Below the pieces are notes generated by a model. That model did not search any database. It saw only the letters and a list, made by a program, of their open reading frames with translations, and was not told the DNA's origin. 64,000 nucleotides of DNA from the NCBI GenBank assembly GCA_028713895.1, contig JAQTNH010000001.1, positions 369,808-433,807 of the forward strand. The letters run 5' to 3'. The DNA is from Candidatus Nanoarchaeia archaeon. GTDB taxonomy: Archaea; Nanobdellota; Nanobdellia; CSSed11-243R1. Shown piece after piece: positions 15,737 to 23,901 of this stretch (positions are counted from its first letter, which is position 1; each line of letters opens with the position of its first letter). The position numbers and the translations under genes were made by a program.

Positions 15737-17491
15737 CTAGCTTATTTTTTCCAGCATCCCTGAGATTTCTTTCTCTTCTTTTGCATCCAAATCCGGGCTT
15801 AACCTGTTTATGGGCCTGTCAAACCTGAGTTTCGGCGCCAGATAGGTTGTGTAATCAATGTTAATCTCCAAAAGAACAGGCTTGCCATGCTCGCTGAAAA
15901 CTTTGTTTAATGTTTCGTCTATGTCGCGGCTTTTCTCATTTAGTGAATATGACTTTATGCCATAAGCTTCTGCAATTTTCCTGGAGTCTGAAGCAAAATA
16001 ACCTGAGTCCGGATCTGTTGCTGCATACCTGCTTTCGAAATATAAATCCTGGAACTGTTTTATCATGCCCAGGCTGTTGTTGTTAAGAACAATTATGATT
16101 ACAGGAATATTACACCTTGAAACAGTATTGAGCTCCTGTACATTCATCTGGAACCCCCCGTCTCCGCATATAACAACGCATCGCTTTCCTGCGACCCTGT
16201 TAATCCCTATGGCTGCTGGCAATGCAAAACCCATCGGCGCCATGCCGCCGCTATTGATGAATCTCTGGTTGTTCCTTATTTCGATAACCTGCGCAGCCAA
16301 CATCTGATTTTGCCCGACATCAACGCATACAACATCATCCCTGTCAAGCTTGTCAGACACCTTTTTCAGCATCTGGTAGTGCCAATCCTTTTTGTTTTCC
16401 CGTTTTAATTCTGTCAATGGGCCATACTTTTTCTTTAGGAAACCAAGCAGCCCAACAAGCTTTTCCCGTTTTACGCTAATCTTTCCATCAGAAAGGCTGT
16501 TGTTCATTTTTTCCAAAAAAATAGAAACGTCTGACTGTATTTTTACGGTGTTTTTAACCCTGCTGGATTCCATCTCATCCTCATCGAGGTCCACCCATAT
16601 TATGTTCTTGTTTGAAAAAGGCTCGAGCATATTCCCTGTCTGTCTTGAGTCAAGTCTTGAACCCAAAACCAGCAATGTATCACAGGCAGCCAGTAAAAGA
16701 TTCCCGTACCTGTTGCCGTATGACCCTATGAACCCGGCGAACAGAGGATGGTTATTTGGAAAACTGTCCTTGCCCATGAGAGAGACTGCCACTGGAACAT
16801 CAAGACGTTCTGCAAAAGCTATCAGCTTGTTTTTAACTTGTGCAGCGCTGCAACCACCGCCAGCAAGAATCAAAGGCAGTTTTGAATTTTTGAGTTTGGA
16901 TATCACTTCGGTTATTTTGCCCTGGCTAACATTTGATACAACCTTCGGCGTTTCGTAACCAAAATCAGGATTTTTTATTTCTGCACGCTGTATGTCCATG
17001 GGGATATCCAGCAAGACAGGGCCTTTGCGCCCTGAAGTGGCAATCTTGACAGCTTTTTTTAATTCGCTGACAAGCAGTTCCGGCTTGTCTACAAGCGCAC
17101 AATACTTTGTTATGGGCTTAACAATGCTGACTATGTCAGTTTCCTGAAATCCGCGCTGCCTTGTCTTAAGATTGTACTTGAAATCATAAGTGTTCACCTG
17201 CCCGGTTATAAAAAGAACCGGTGTGGAATCAAAAAATGAGTCTGCAATGCCTGTTATCAAATTTGTGGCTCCAGGCCCGCTTGTGGCAACAGCCACCTGC
17301 AGCTCACCTGTCAGCTTTGCCGCCGCACTTGCCTCAAAAGAAGCCGCCTGTTCATGGTAACACGTAACAAAGTTAGTCTTGTTTTTATATATAGAATCAA
17401 AAATGTGGGTAATAGCGCCGCCAGTATAGCCGAATATGCATTTGACGCCAATTTTTTCCAAGTATTTTACAATATAATCGCTTGCTTTCAT
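15737..17491 (-). CDS. ThDP-dependent enzyme of acetolactate synthase family, YerE-like by context
   Basis: This 584-residue protein has all three domains of the acetohydroxyacid synthase superfamily. The N-terminal domain has GYTGGAITHIFD and the catalytic Glu in YHEQAASFEA. The middle domain has LILAGGGCSAAQVK. The C-terminal ThDP site reads GDGGFQMNVQEL and ends about 25 residues later in NNNSLG. RQRGFQETDIVS is also typical. In Yersinia, YerE adds a pyruvate-derived two-carbon unit to CDP-3,6-dideoxy-4-ketoglucose. Here the gene lies between RfbH and an SDR in an operon making exactly that substrate. It overlaps the SDR gene by 4 nt. Plain acetolactate synthase is the alternative, but no small subunit or other ilv gene is nearby. 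Confidence 0.78.
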   Translation of the reverse strand: MKASDYIVKYLEKIGVKCIFGYTGGAITHIFDSIYKNKTNFVTCYHEQAASFEASAAAKLTGELQVAVATSGPGATNLITGIADSFFDSTPVLFITGQVNTYDFKYNLKTRQRGFQETDIVSIVKPITKYCALVDKPELLVSELKKAVKIATSGRKGPVLLDIPMDIQRAEIKNPDFGYETPKVVSNVSQGKITEVISKLKNSKLPLILAGGGCSAAQVKNKLIAFAERLDVPVAVSLMGKDSFPNNHPLFAGFIGSYGNRYGNLLLAACDTLLVLGSRLDSRQTGNMLEPFSNKNIIWVDLDEDEMESSRVKNTVKIQSDVSIFLEKMNNSLSDGKISVKREKLVGLLGFLKKKYGPLTELKRENKKDWHYQMLKKVSDKLDRDDVVCVDVGQNQMLAAQVIEIRNNQRFINSGGMAPMGFALPAAIGINRVAGKRCVVICGDGGFQMNVQELNTVSRCNIPVIIIVLNNNSLGMIKQFQDLYFESRYAATDPDSGYFASDSRKIAEAYGIKSYSLNEKSRDIDETLNKVFSEHGKPVLLEINIDYTTYLAPKLRFDRPINRLSPDLDAKEEKEISGMLEKIS

Positions 17492-18444
17492 GTAACCCCA
17501 ACCTTTTCGTATGCATGCAAATTCTTTTCAAACCAGTTCATTGTCTTTTCCAATCCCTCTTTCAAGCTGTGTTTTGGTTTCCAGTCAAATGCTTTCCGGG
17601 TTTTTGCAATGTCCGCGACCCAGACTGTGTTGTCATAGCTTCTCTTGAATTCCTCTTTTGAAATAATTTTTGAAGTGGATTGTTTGAGTTCGATGCAGGT
17701 TTTTACCACATCAGCAACACTGTGCTGTTTGCCAGTCCCTAAATTGTATGCTTCTCCAGGCTTAATAAGCCCGGGGTTGTCAATAATCTTTTTGAAAAGC
17801 GCTGCAACATCCTCTATGAATATGAAGTCCCTTACTGAGCCAGGGTTTCCTATGGTGATGTCTTCTTTTTTTATACAGTTTATTGAAACAGAAGGTATCA
17901 GCCGCTGTTTTTCCTCAAAATAGCCGTACGGAGAAAAAGGACGCAATGTGATTACAGGCTTGTTGTTCTTTTTTGCGTAATAAGAGGCATATAATGTTGC
18001 CGCAACCTTGGAAACGCCGTAAGCGGTTGTCGGCTCCAGGACATCGCTTTCTTTCATGGGCTTGCTTTTTGTCCCGTACTCAGAGGAAGAGCCTGTGTTT
18101 ATGAAGCATTTGTAATCTATGCCTGAACATGCATTCAACAGATTAAAAAAACCGTCGAAGTTTGTTTTGAATATCGTCTTCTCATCGTCCTGTGCTGGAA
18201 AGCCCCCGTATGTCGCGCAGTGGACTATGTGGGTGGGGTTTATTGTTTTAACAACTTTGCAAAGCGCATTAAAATCAGACAAATCAACATAATGCTTCTT
18301 GATATTTTTGACGCCGTCCAAACGCCAGGTGTTGGAATTTTTCCGGAGAATTATATTAACTTCTGCGTCAATATCCAAGGTTAGAAGCCTAACCAAGTTA
18401 GAGCCTATGAACCCTGTCGCGCCCGTGACAAGTATGCGCTTCAT
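17488..18444 (-). CDS. Extended SDR, NDP-sugar 4-reductase candidate (YerF/abequose-synthase-like role)
   Basis: This 318-residue extended SDR has TGATGFIGSNLV for cofactor binding, IVHCATYGG, and YGVSKVA with the YxxxK pair. STGSSSEYGT-like residues (TGSSSEYG) give the catalytic Ser/Thr. The overall pattern matches the CDP-paratose/abequose synthase and epimerase group. Its gene overlaps both the RfbG-like gene upstream and the ThDP gene downstream by 4 nt, so it is translated with them. In a yersiniose-type pathway the last step is a reduction carried out by such an SDR, and I infer that role. A CDP-3,6-dideoxyhexose 4-reductase acting before, or instead of, carbon branching is also possible. 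Confidence 0.72.
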   Translation of the reverse strand: MKRILVTGATGFIGSNLVRLLTLDIDAEVNIILRKNSNTWRLDGVKNIKKHYVDLSDFNALCKVVKTINPTHIVHCATYGGFPAQDDEKTIFKTNFDGFFNLLNACSGIDYKCFINTGSSSEYGTKSKPMKESDVLEPTTAYGVSKVAATLYASYYAKKNNKPVITLRPFSPYGYFEEKQRLIPSVSINCIKKEDITIGNPGSVRDFIFIEDVAALFKKIIDNPGLIKPGEAYNLGTGKQHSVADVVKTCIELKQSTSKIISKEEFKRSYDNTVWVADIAKTRKAFDWKPKHSLKEGLEKTMNWFEKNLHAYEKVGVT

Positions 18445-19409
18445 TTCTGTATCACTTTTTTATACCAATCAAGAGTCTCTTTTAAGCCGGATTCAAATGA
18501 ATGAATCGGTTCCCAGTTTATGTGCTTCTTTATTTTTTCATATGAAAGGTATTGCTCTGGAATCTCCCCTTTTGCGATATTGAGAATTTTGAAGTTAATC
18601 TTTTGTTTGGCAACCTCCCCAATCTTGTTAACAAGTTCAATCACTGAGAATCTTTTTCCACTGCCGAAATTGTATGCATGCCCTTTTGTTTTTTGTATAT
18701 TTTCAACGAGCATCATAAGCCCGTTAACAACATCCTTGACAAAAAGGTATTCCCTGATTTGTTTTCCATCGGAACGTATCTCCAGAGTCTCATTTTTAAT
18801 CATTGTTGTTATGGCGCCAGGGACTATCCTGCTGAGATTCAGGTCGCCTGGGCCGTAAACGTTCGCAAACCGTGTTATGACAATCGGCAAATCATAAATT
18901 TTGAAATAAGTATTTGCAATCAGGTCCTCGCAGGATTTTGACACGCTGTAAGGGCATTCCCCTTTCAAAGGCATGTCCTCAGTATAAGGCAGTATCTTGC
19001 TTTCCCCGTAAGCTTTGTCGCTTGAAACAATAACAAGGGCTTTGACATTTTTATTTGCCCGCACAGTTTCAAGCACATTGATTGAACCGTCTATGTTTGT
19101 CTTAAAAACCTCAACAGGATTAACTATCGCTTTTCCAACTAAGGGCTGCGCTGCAAGATGAAAAACAATTTCTATCCTGTTCTTAGTTACAGCTTCGAAT
19201 ACCTTATCGCTGTCCTGAACGTTCACATTGAGAAAAACTGATTTTTTGTTCAAGCCCTCTTTGAAATAGTAAAGGTCCGGATTGTTGTTTATGTCCACAA
19301 CAAAAACGTTTGCGCCAGAGCCAACAAGGGCTTCCACCAGATGCCCCCCAATAAACCCAGAACCGCCAGTGACTAAAACATTTTTGTTTTTCCAAAATGT
19401 TTTGTTCAT
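18441..19409 (-). CDS. rfbG: CDP-glucose 4,6-dehydratase-like SDR (RfbG)
   Basis: This 322-residue extended SDR matches the CDP-glucose 4,6-dehydratase pattern: KNVLVTGGSGFIGGHL, then FHLAAQPLVGKAIVNP (the FHLAAQPLV signature), VIVSSDKAYGE, and YSVSKSCEDL with YxxxK. The enzyme oxidises C4 and removes water across C5-C6, making CDP-4-keto-6-deoxyglucose, the substrate of RfbH. The gene overlaps rfbF by 4 nt upstream and the next SDR by 4 nt downstream, so the order matches the biochemical order. It is somewhat shorter than the ~355 residues of enterobacterial RfbG, and the DKCYEN motif is DKAYGE here. A UDP-type SDR is therefore a minor alternative. Confidence 0.78.
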   Translation of the reverse strand: MNKTFWKNKNVLVTGGSGFIGGHLVEALVGSGANVFVVDINNNPDLYYFKEGLNKKSVFLNVNVQDSDKVFEAVTKNRIEIVFHLAAQPLVGKAIVNPVEVFKTNIDGSINVLETVRANKNVKALVIVSSDKAYGESKILPYTEDMPLKGECPYSVSKSCEDLIANTYFKIYDLPIVITRFANVYGPGDLNLSRIVPGAITTMIKNETLEIRSDGKQIREYLFVKDVVNGLMMLVENIQKTKGHAYNFGSGKRFSVIELVNKIGEVAKQKINFKILNIAKGEIPEQYLSYEKIKKHINWEPIHSFESGLKETLDWYKKVIQK

Positions 19410-20206
19410 TTTTTACAAGTCCTCCAAACCAGCCAGGGCGCATTGCCGGAATCCAGCATCTTGTTTAATGTTTCAACATGCTTGTATGTGTCCATTGCAA
19501 ACCAGAATCCGTTGTGTGAAAATGCAGCGAGTTCTTTGTCTCTTGCCAAATTTTTAAGAGGCTCCTGCTCAAAAACACAGGAACTGTCTTTGTCAAGATA
19601 ATCAAATATTTTCCTGTTGCAAACAAAGAAACCGCCATTTATTGTCCCGTCAAGCCTGGGCTTTTCCTGGAATGATTTTACCAGACCGTTTTCCAGGTTT
19701 AGCACCCCAAAATATGAATAGGGCTGGACTGCGATAAGCGTTGCTATCCTGCCTTTTGACTTGTGGAATTTGTACAGTTCGTTTATGTTAACATCGGAAA
19801 GGCCGTCACCATAAGTTAAAAAGAAGTCTTCATCATTTCCTATGTACTCCTTTATTTGGGCGATTCTGGAACCTGTCATGTTTTCTTCGCCAGTATCAAC
19901 AAATGTTATCTTCCAGTCATCCATGCTTTTGGGGTCGCAGTGTGTTGTCACCATTTTTTCTTTTCCAGAAGACAGGTCCAGGGTAAAGTTGCTGTTTAAT
20001 TCGCGGTAATTCAAAAAGTAGTCTTTTATCATTTCCCCTTTGTAGCCAAGGCATAAAATAAAATCCTTAACGCCGTAATGGGAATAAATTTTCATTATAT
20101 GCCATAAGATTGGCATTTTGTCCAGCCTAACTAGAGGTTTGGGCTTGAATTCAGTCTCTTCCTTCATTCGGGTTCCTTTACCGCCACAAAGAATTACGCA
20201 TTTCAT
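19406..20206 (-). CDS. rfbF: Glucose-1-phosphate cytidylyltransferase (RfbF)
   Basis: This 266-residue nucleotidyltransferase makes CDP-glucose from CTP and glucose-1-phosphate, the entry point to CDP-linked 3,6-dideoxy sugars. It starts MKCVILCGGKGTRMKEE and continues with KPKPLVRL, the RfbF form of the signature. GYKGEMIKDYF and TYGDGLSDVN provide the second conserved block and the metal site. DEDFFLTYGDG and NGGFFVCNRKIFDYL are also characteristic. Length fits the ~257-residue family norm. A TATA-like box lies 23-30 nt upstream of ATG 20206, making this the first gene of the five-gene operon. It overlaps the RfbG gene by 4 nt. Confidence 0.92.
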   Translation of the reverse strand: MKCVILCGGKGTRMKEETEFKPKPLVRLDKMPILWHIMKIYSHYGVKDFILCLGYKGEMIKDYFLNYRELNSNFTLDLSSGKEKMVTTHCDPKSMDDWKITFVDTGEENMTGSRIAQIKEYIGNDEDFFLTYGDGLSDVNINELYKFHKSKGRIATLIAVQPYSYFGVLNLENGLVKSFQEKPRLDGTINGGFFVCNRKIFDYLDKDSSCVFEQEPLKNLARDKELAAFSHNGFWFAMDTYKHVETLNKMLDSGNAPWLVWRTCKK

Positions 20207-20228
20207 GTAATTATATAAAAAAATTCGG

Positions 20229-20236
20229 TTTATATT
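20229..20236 (-). promoter_or_regulatory. TATA-like box of the rfbF operon
   Basis: A TATA-like octamer (AATATAAA on the minus strand) lies 23-30 nt before ATG 20206. The 75-nt gap holds a second A/T run nearer the start, which is too close to act as a TATA box. Confidence 0.5.
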
Positions 20237-20281
20237 CCTTTTGTATTCTTACAGGATTTGACATTAAAAACAGCGCTTGCA

Positions 20282-21448
20282 CTATTTTTTGCCTGAATTT
20301 TTGCTTTTTAAAAAGGAGCTTTTGCCTTCGCGGTCGTCATTAGAGTGCAATTGGCCTTTTAGATAACCGTCTATCTGCCTGGCGTATGCAGAATGCAGCT
20401 TAGAATACAGAATAGCCAATATCTTTCTGAAAATAGATGATTTTTCCATAGTTTTGAAGACTAAAACTGCCAAATAAATCCAAAAAGGCATCTTCAGCCG
20501 GCGCTCGCAGCCGTAAACTTTATTTTTCAATGTATCGTAATCGGATTTACCAAGCATTTGAGACAGCAACACCAACTGCACCAAACTTTTAACATAAACG
20601 TAGTTTCCACGAATATTAAGCCAGCGATAAAATGATTCGCGAAGCTTTGAATCCAGATTAAGACCGGATAAAGTATCAGCTCTGCGGTCTACAAAAAGTA
20701 TAAACTCATCTCCGGGGAGAAGTACATTATCCTTTTTGTGTTCTATGCTCTGGCCGTGCAGTATCGGAGGCTCCTTGTTGACGAGGATGCTGCCTTCAAA
20801 GTTTGAAAGCCCGTAAAAGAAAAGAGCCAGGTGATACCAGCCGTATCTTTTGCCTTCCAAAGCCCTAAACGAGTGTTTGAGCAGGCCATTACTAAAAAAG
20901 TAGCATGGAAAGAAACCAAGAATGGGGATATCCTGGTTGGATTTAATAAACCGGCTTGAACTGTTTATTACCGAAATAAAAATATCAATGAATTCCTTGC
21001 TTGAATACTCCTGTTTTGGAAATTTCCGGATTATCATGTCCAAATCTTTTTGTTTGGCCATTGCGCCGGTGATGCCAACCATAAAGGAGCTTTTTTTGTC
21101 CAGCAGCCTGACAAATTTTTGTATGTTCTCCGGAACTACAGTGTCATCGTCTCCAATGCCCCAGCAGTACCTGCCACGCGCCATTTTTAGGCTTGATAAC
21201 AAATTAGAATCAAACCCCAGATTCTTAGGATTCTTCCTGATGTGGATAAATTTGTATTTTTTTTCATAACGTTTTAGCATCTCAAAAGTGCCGTCAGTTG
21301 AGCCATTATCTGAAATGCATATCTCAAGCTTTCCTGCCGCCAGATTCTCAGACTCAACAAGCCCGTGCAAAGTTTGTTCCAAAGCATTTTTACGCTGGAA
21401 AGTCGGGATACATATTGAAAGGACTGGAACGTTCTTATTAACAGCCAT
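20282..21448 (-). CDS. GT2-family glycosyltransferase
   Basis: This 388-residue enzyme has an N-terminal GT-A domain: LSICIPTFQRKNALEQTL, ICISDNGSTDGT, and WGIGDDDTVVPENI with an Asp-rich metal-binding site. The C-terminal 190 residues are not membrane-like apart from a short hydrophobic stretch (FWIYLAVLVF), and end in a basic tail. ATG 21448 was preferred over the TTG one codon earlier. It shares one base with the flippase stop codon (TGATG), so the two genes are coupled. It probably adds one sugar of the repeating unit carried by the upstream flippase. Specificity is unknown. Confidence 0.85.
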   Translation of the reverse strand: MAVNKNVPVLSICIPTFQRKNALEQTLHGLVESENLAAGKLEICISDNGSTDGTFEMLKRYEKKYKFIHIRKNPKNLGFDSNLLSSLKMARGRYCWGIGDDDTVVPENIQKFVRLLDKKSSFMVGITGAMAKQKDLDMIIRKFPKQEYSSKEFIDIFISVINSSSRFIKSNQDIPILGFFPCYFFSNGLLKHSFRALEGKRYGWYHLALFFYGLSNFEGSILVNKEPPILHGQSIEHKKDNVLLPGDEFILFVDRRADTLSGLNLDSKLRESFYRWLNIRGNYVYVKSLVQLVLLSQMLGKSDYDTLKNKVYGCERRLKMPFWIYLAVLVFKTMEKSSIFRKILAILYSKLHSAYARQIDGYLKGQLHSNDDREGKSSFLKSKNSGKK

Positions 21449-22962
21449 CAAGCACCCCTGGTTTTGTGATTGCGCTTAAACAGTCCCCTGACTTTTAATA
21501 AAAGAGAACTTAACAGTTCCTTGTCTGTGTCGGTTAAAACAAATTTATACGAGAGTGGAAGGTAGAATATTACAAACAGCACCCCTGATACTGCAACCCA
21601 AAGCAAGTTTTGCGTTAAAACTGTTCTGTAAACTATGTAAAGCGGCGTAAAAATCAGCAAAACAAGCGCCATTGACTTTATCATGCTCCACGAGAAAGGC
21701 ATTACCCTTGTAATCATGAACAACCTGGCAACAGCAAGTATTGAGATGCTTATCCATGAGATTGCGCTTGCTATTGCAGAGCCGTTCATCCCATAAACAG
21801 GTATTAACAAAATGTTTAGCGCTACATTGCCGAGCGCACAAACAGCAGTTATGACAAAGATGTATTTCGTCTTCTTGTACAGCTGAAGCATTGTGATTGT
21901 CGGCAAGAATACGGAATACACAAACAGCCCCAGGGACAATATGATAAATGCCGTACTTGCTGCAGTATATATCTCCCCAAACAGGAGTCTAAGAATCATT
22001 GTTGCAGCGGTTATAAAAAACAGCAGCACAGGCAGGTTTGCGAGCGTTATCCAGTAAACCACTGTTTTGAACAGCCTGGATATCTCTTCCCCGTTTTTTT
22101 TGGCCAGCAGTTCTGAAAGGACAGGCAACAATAATGCAATCAGAAGGGACGGGACAACATACAGCAAGCTTGCGGTGGGAACTGCAGCGTTATACAAACC
22201 CACGATTTGTTCAGGCAAAAAATATGCCAGCAGGATTGTATCTGTCCACTGAATAACGAAAAAGAAAAGTGTAACAAAAAGCAGCGGCACTGAAAACGCC
22301 AAAATTTCTGCGTGCGCCAGGACAGGTTTTACTTTCTGGGTTATGGAAAACAATTTTTTGTGAATCTTGAAAACCAAAAACAGGACAGCCAGAATGTTTG
22401 CCACCAAGAATGCGATGGCAATACTCTTAAGCCCGTATCCCAAGACTATCAAAATTATTGTGAGAACCAAATTTCCCAGGGGAAATATTATGTTATTGGC
22501 CATAACAGGGTACACTATATTTTTGAATCCCTTAGAAATGCTCATGGAAATCTGCAAAACAGCCAGTATTGGAATCGCTATCGCAAATATCATCAGCGTG
22601 GAAGCCATTCCGGGATTCTGGAACAAATCCGCAAGATTCTTTGAAAAGATTAACAGCAGGACAAATAAAATAATCCCGAAGACAGATGCGTACTTTGAAA
22701 CAAAAAGTATCAGCCCCTTGGTTTTTGATTTGTCCTTATTATACAAAGGAATATATCTTTCCAGCGCGCTGGGAGTCCCAAAAACAGCAATTGCAGCGAG
22801 TATGGACACAACAGCAAGACAAACTGAAAAGATTCCGTATGCTTCAGGCCCAAGCCCTTTTGCCAGGATAACCCTGTGGGTGTATGCAAACAGCTTAGAA
22901 AGTACAGTCCCAATAAGCACGATTAATGCGCCTTTTGCGACTACTTTCAAGTGTTCGGACAT
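21448..22962 (-). CDS. Wzx/MATE-like oligosaccharide flippase (second copy type)
   Basis: This 504-residue membrane protein has about 14 predicted hydrophobic helices and the MOP-superfamily polysaccharide flippase pattern, starting with GALIVLIGTVLSKLFAY and a conserved loop GLGPEAYGIFSV. It should move lipid-linked oligosaccharide across the membrane. It is distinct from, and about 90 residues longer than, the flippase at 320-1552, with the extra length in additional C-terminal helices. It is the first gene of a short minus-strand unit with the GT2 gene. Its divergent neighbour, the RHH-nucleotidyltransferase, begins 90 nt away. Confidence 0.87.
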   Translation of the reverse strand: MSEHLKVVAKGALIVLIGTVLSKLFAYTHRVILAKGLGPEAYGIFSVCLAVVSILAAIAVFGTPSALERYIPLYNKDKSKTKGLILFVSKYASVFGIILFVLLLIFSKNLADLFQNPGMASTLMIFAIAIPILAVLQISMSISKGFKNIVYPVMANNIIFPLGNLVLTIILIVLGYGLKSIAIAFLVANILAVLFLVFKIHKKLFSITQKVKPVLAHAEILAFSVPLLFVTLFFFVIQWTDTILLAYFLPEQIVGLYNAAVPTASLLYVVPSLLIALLLPVLSELLAKKNGEEISRLFKTVVYWITLANLPVLLFFITAATMILRLLFGEIYTAASTAFIILSLGLFVYSVFLPTITMLQLYKKTKYIFVITAVCALGNVALNILLIPVYGMNGSAIASAISWISISILAVARLFMITRVMPFSWSMIKSMALVLLIFTPLYIVYRTVLTQNLLWVAVSGVLFVIFYLPLSYKFVLTDTDKELLSSLLLKVRGLFKRNHKTRGA

Positions 22963-23021
22963 TAAGGAGTGAAGACTTGTTGTTTTTTTAAGTGTTTGCC
23001 CGTGATAAGAGCGACAAAAAG

Positions 23022-23029
23022 CTTTAAAA
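23022..23029 (+). promoter_or_regulatory. TATA-like box of the RHH-nucleotidyltransferase operon
   Basis: CTTTAAAA lies about 24-31 nt before ATG 23053. The 90-nt divergent region 22963-23052 also serves the flippase gene on the minus strand and is the natural place to look for an RHH operator. Confidence 0.5.
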
Positions 23030-23052
23030 GTAATATATTGTCATACTCTCAT

Positions 23053-23901
23053 ATGAAGGAACGCATAACTATTACTCTTGACAAGGACATAATGAAACAA
23101 GTTGACTCACGAGTCGATGGAACTAAAATAAAGAACCGCTCGCATGCTGTTGAATTCTTTTTGTCAAAGGCGCTCGGCAGCAACACGATAAAGACAGCAT
23201 TCATACTTGCGGGCGGAAAAGGAACCCGACTAAAACCATTCACGTATGAAATACCAAAGCCCATGATTCCGGTGCATGGCATGCCCATACTCCAACACGT
23301 TATTGAGCTTTTCAAACGATATGGCATAAACGAGATTATAATTTCCATAGGCTACAAAGGGGACAAAATAAAAGAGTATTTCGGAGACGGAATAAAATTT
23401 GGAGTCAAAATAAGATATATTGAGGAAGACCCAGATGTCCCGCTCGGCACAGCAGGGCCGCTGCTTCTTGCAAAGGAATTTCTGAAGGAAACGTTTGTGA
23501 TGACAAATGCGGATGAGCTCAAGGATATTGACCTGGATGACATGTACAGGCTGCACAAAGAGAGCAAGGCAATGGCGACAATCGCACTGACAACTGTTGA
23601 GGACCCGAGTTCGTACGGAGTTGCGCGCCTGAAAGGCAGCCAGATTGTTGAGTTTGTGGAGAAACCGCGCAGGGAAGAGGCGCCGTCAAAGCTGATTAAT
23701 GCGGGGCTTTACATACTTGAACCTGAGATACTGAAATATATTCCGGACGGAAAGAAAGAGGTAAAGATTGAAAATGATGTTTTCCCAAAGATTGCAAAAA
23801 TGGGGAAACTGTTCGGGTATCCCTTCTCAGGGCAGTGGTTTGACACGGGAACACCAGAGAATTATGAAAAAGCAATAAAAAGGTGGCAGGGGTTAAAATG
23901 A
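23053..23901 (+). CDS. Ribbon-helix-helix domain fused to sugar-phosphate nucleotidyltransferase
   Basis: This 282-residue protein joins two modules. Residues 1-45 form a CopG/Arc-like ribbon-helix-helix: a short strand ERITITLDKDIM, a first helix, a turn, then NRSHAVEFFLSKAL as the second helix. Residues ~48-282 are a complete NTP_transferase enzyme with AGGKGTRLKPFTYEIPKPM, GYKGDKIKEYF, TNADELKDID and FVEKPRREE. The start at 23053 was chosen because an upstream frame to 22969 has no conserved content and the TATA-like box lies 24-31 nt before this ATG. It heads a four-gene NDP-sugar operon and overlaps the next gene by 4 nt. The RHH may dimerise the enzyme or bind DNA and autoregulate. Confidence 0.85.
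   Translation: MKERITITLDKDIMKQVDSRVDGTKIKNRSHAVEFFLSKALGSNTIKTAFILAGGKGTRLKPFTYEIPKPMIPVHGMPILQHVIELFKRYGINEIIISIGYKGDKIKEYFGDGIKFGVKIRYIEEDPDVPLGTAGPLLLAKEFLKETFVMTNADELKDIDLDDMYRLHKESKAMATIALTTVEDPSSYGVARLKGSQIVEFVEKPRREEAPSKLINAGLYILEPEILKYIPDGKKEVKIENDVFPKIAKMGKLFGYPFSGQWFDTGTPENYEKAIKRWQGLK

Noticed and set aside
22969-23052. N-terminal extension of the RHH-nucleotidyltransferase
   Set aside because: The extra 28 residues have no conserved character and would contain the TATA-like box.
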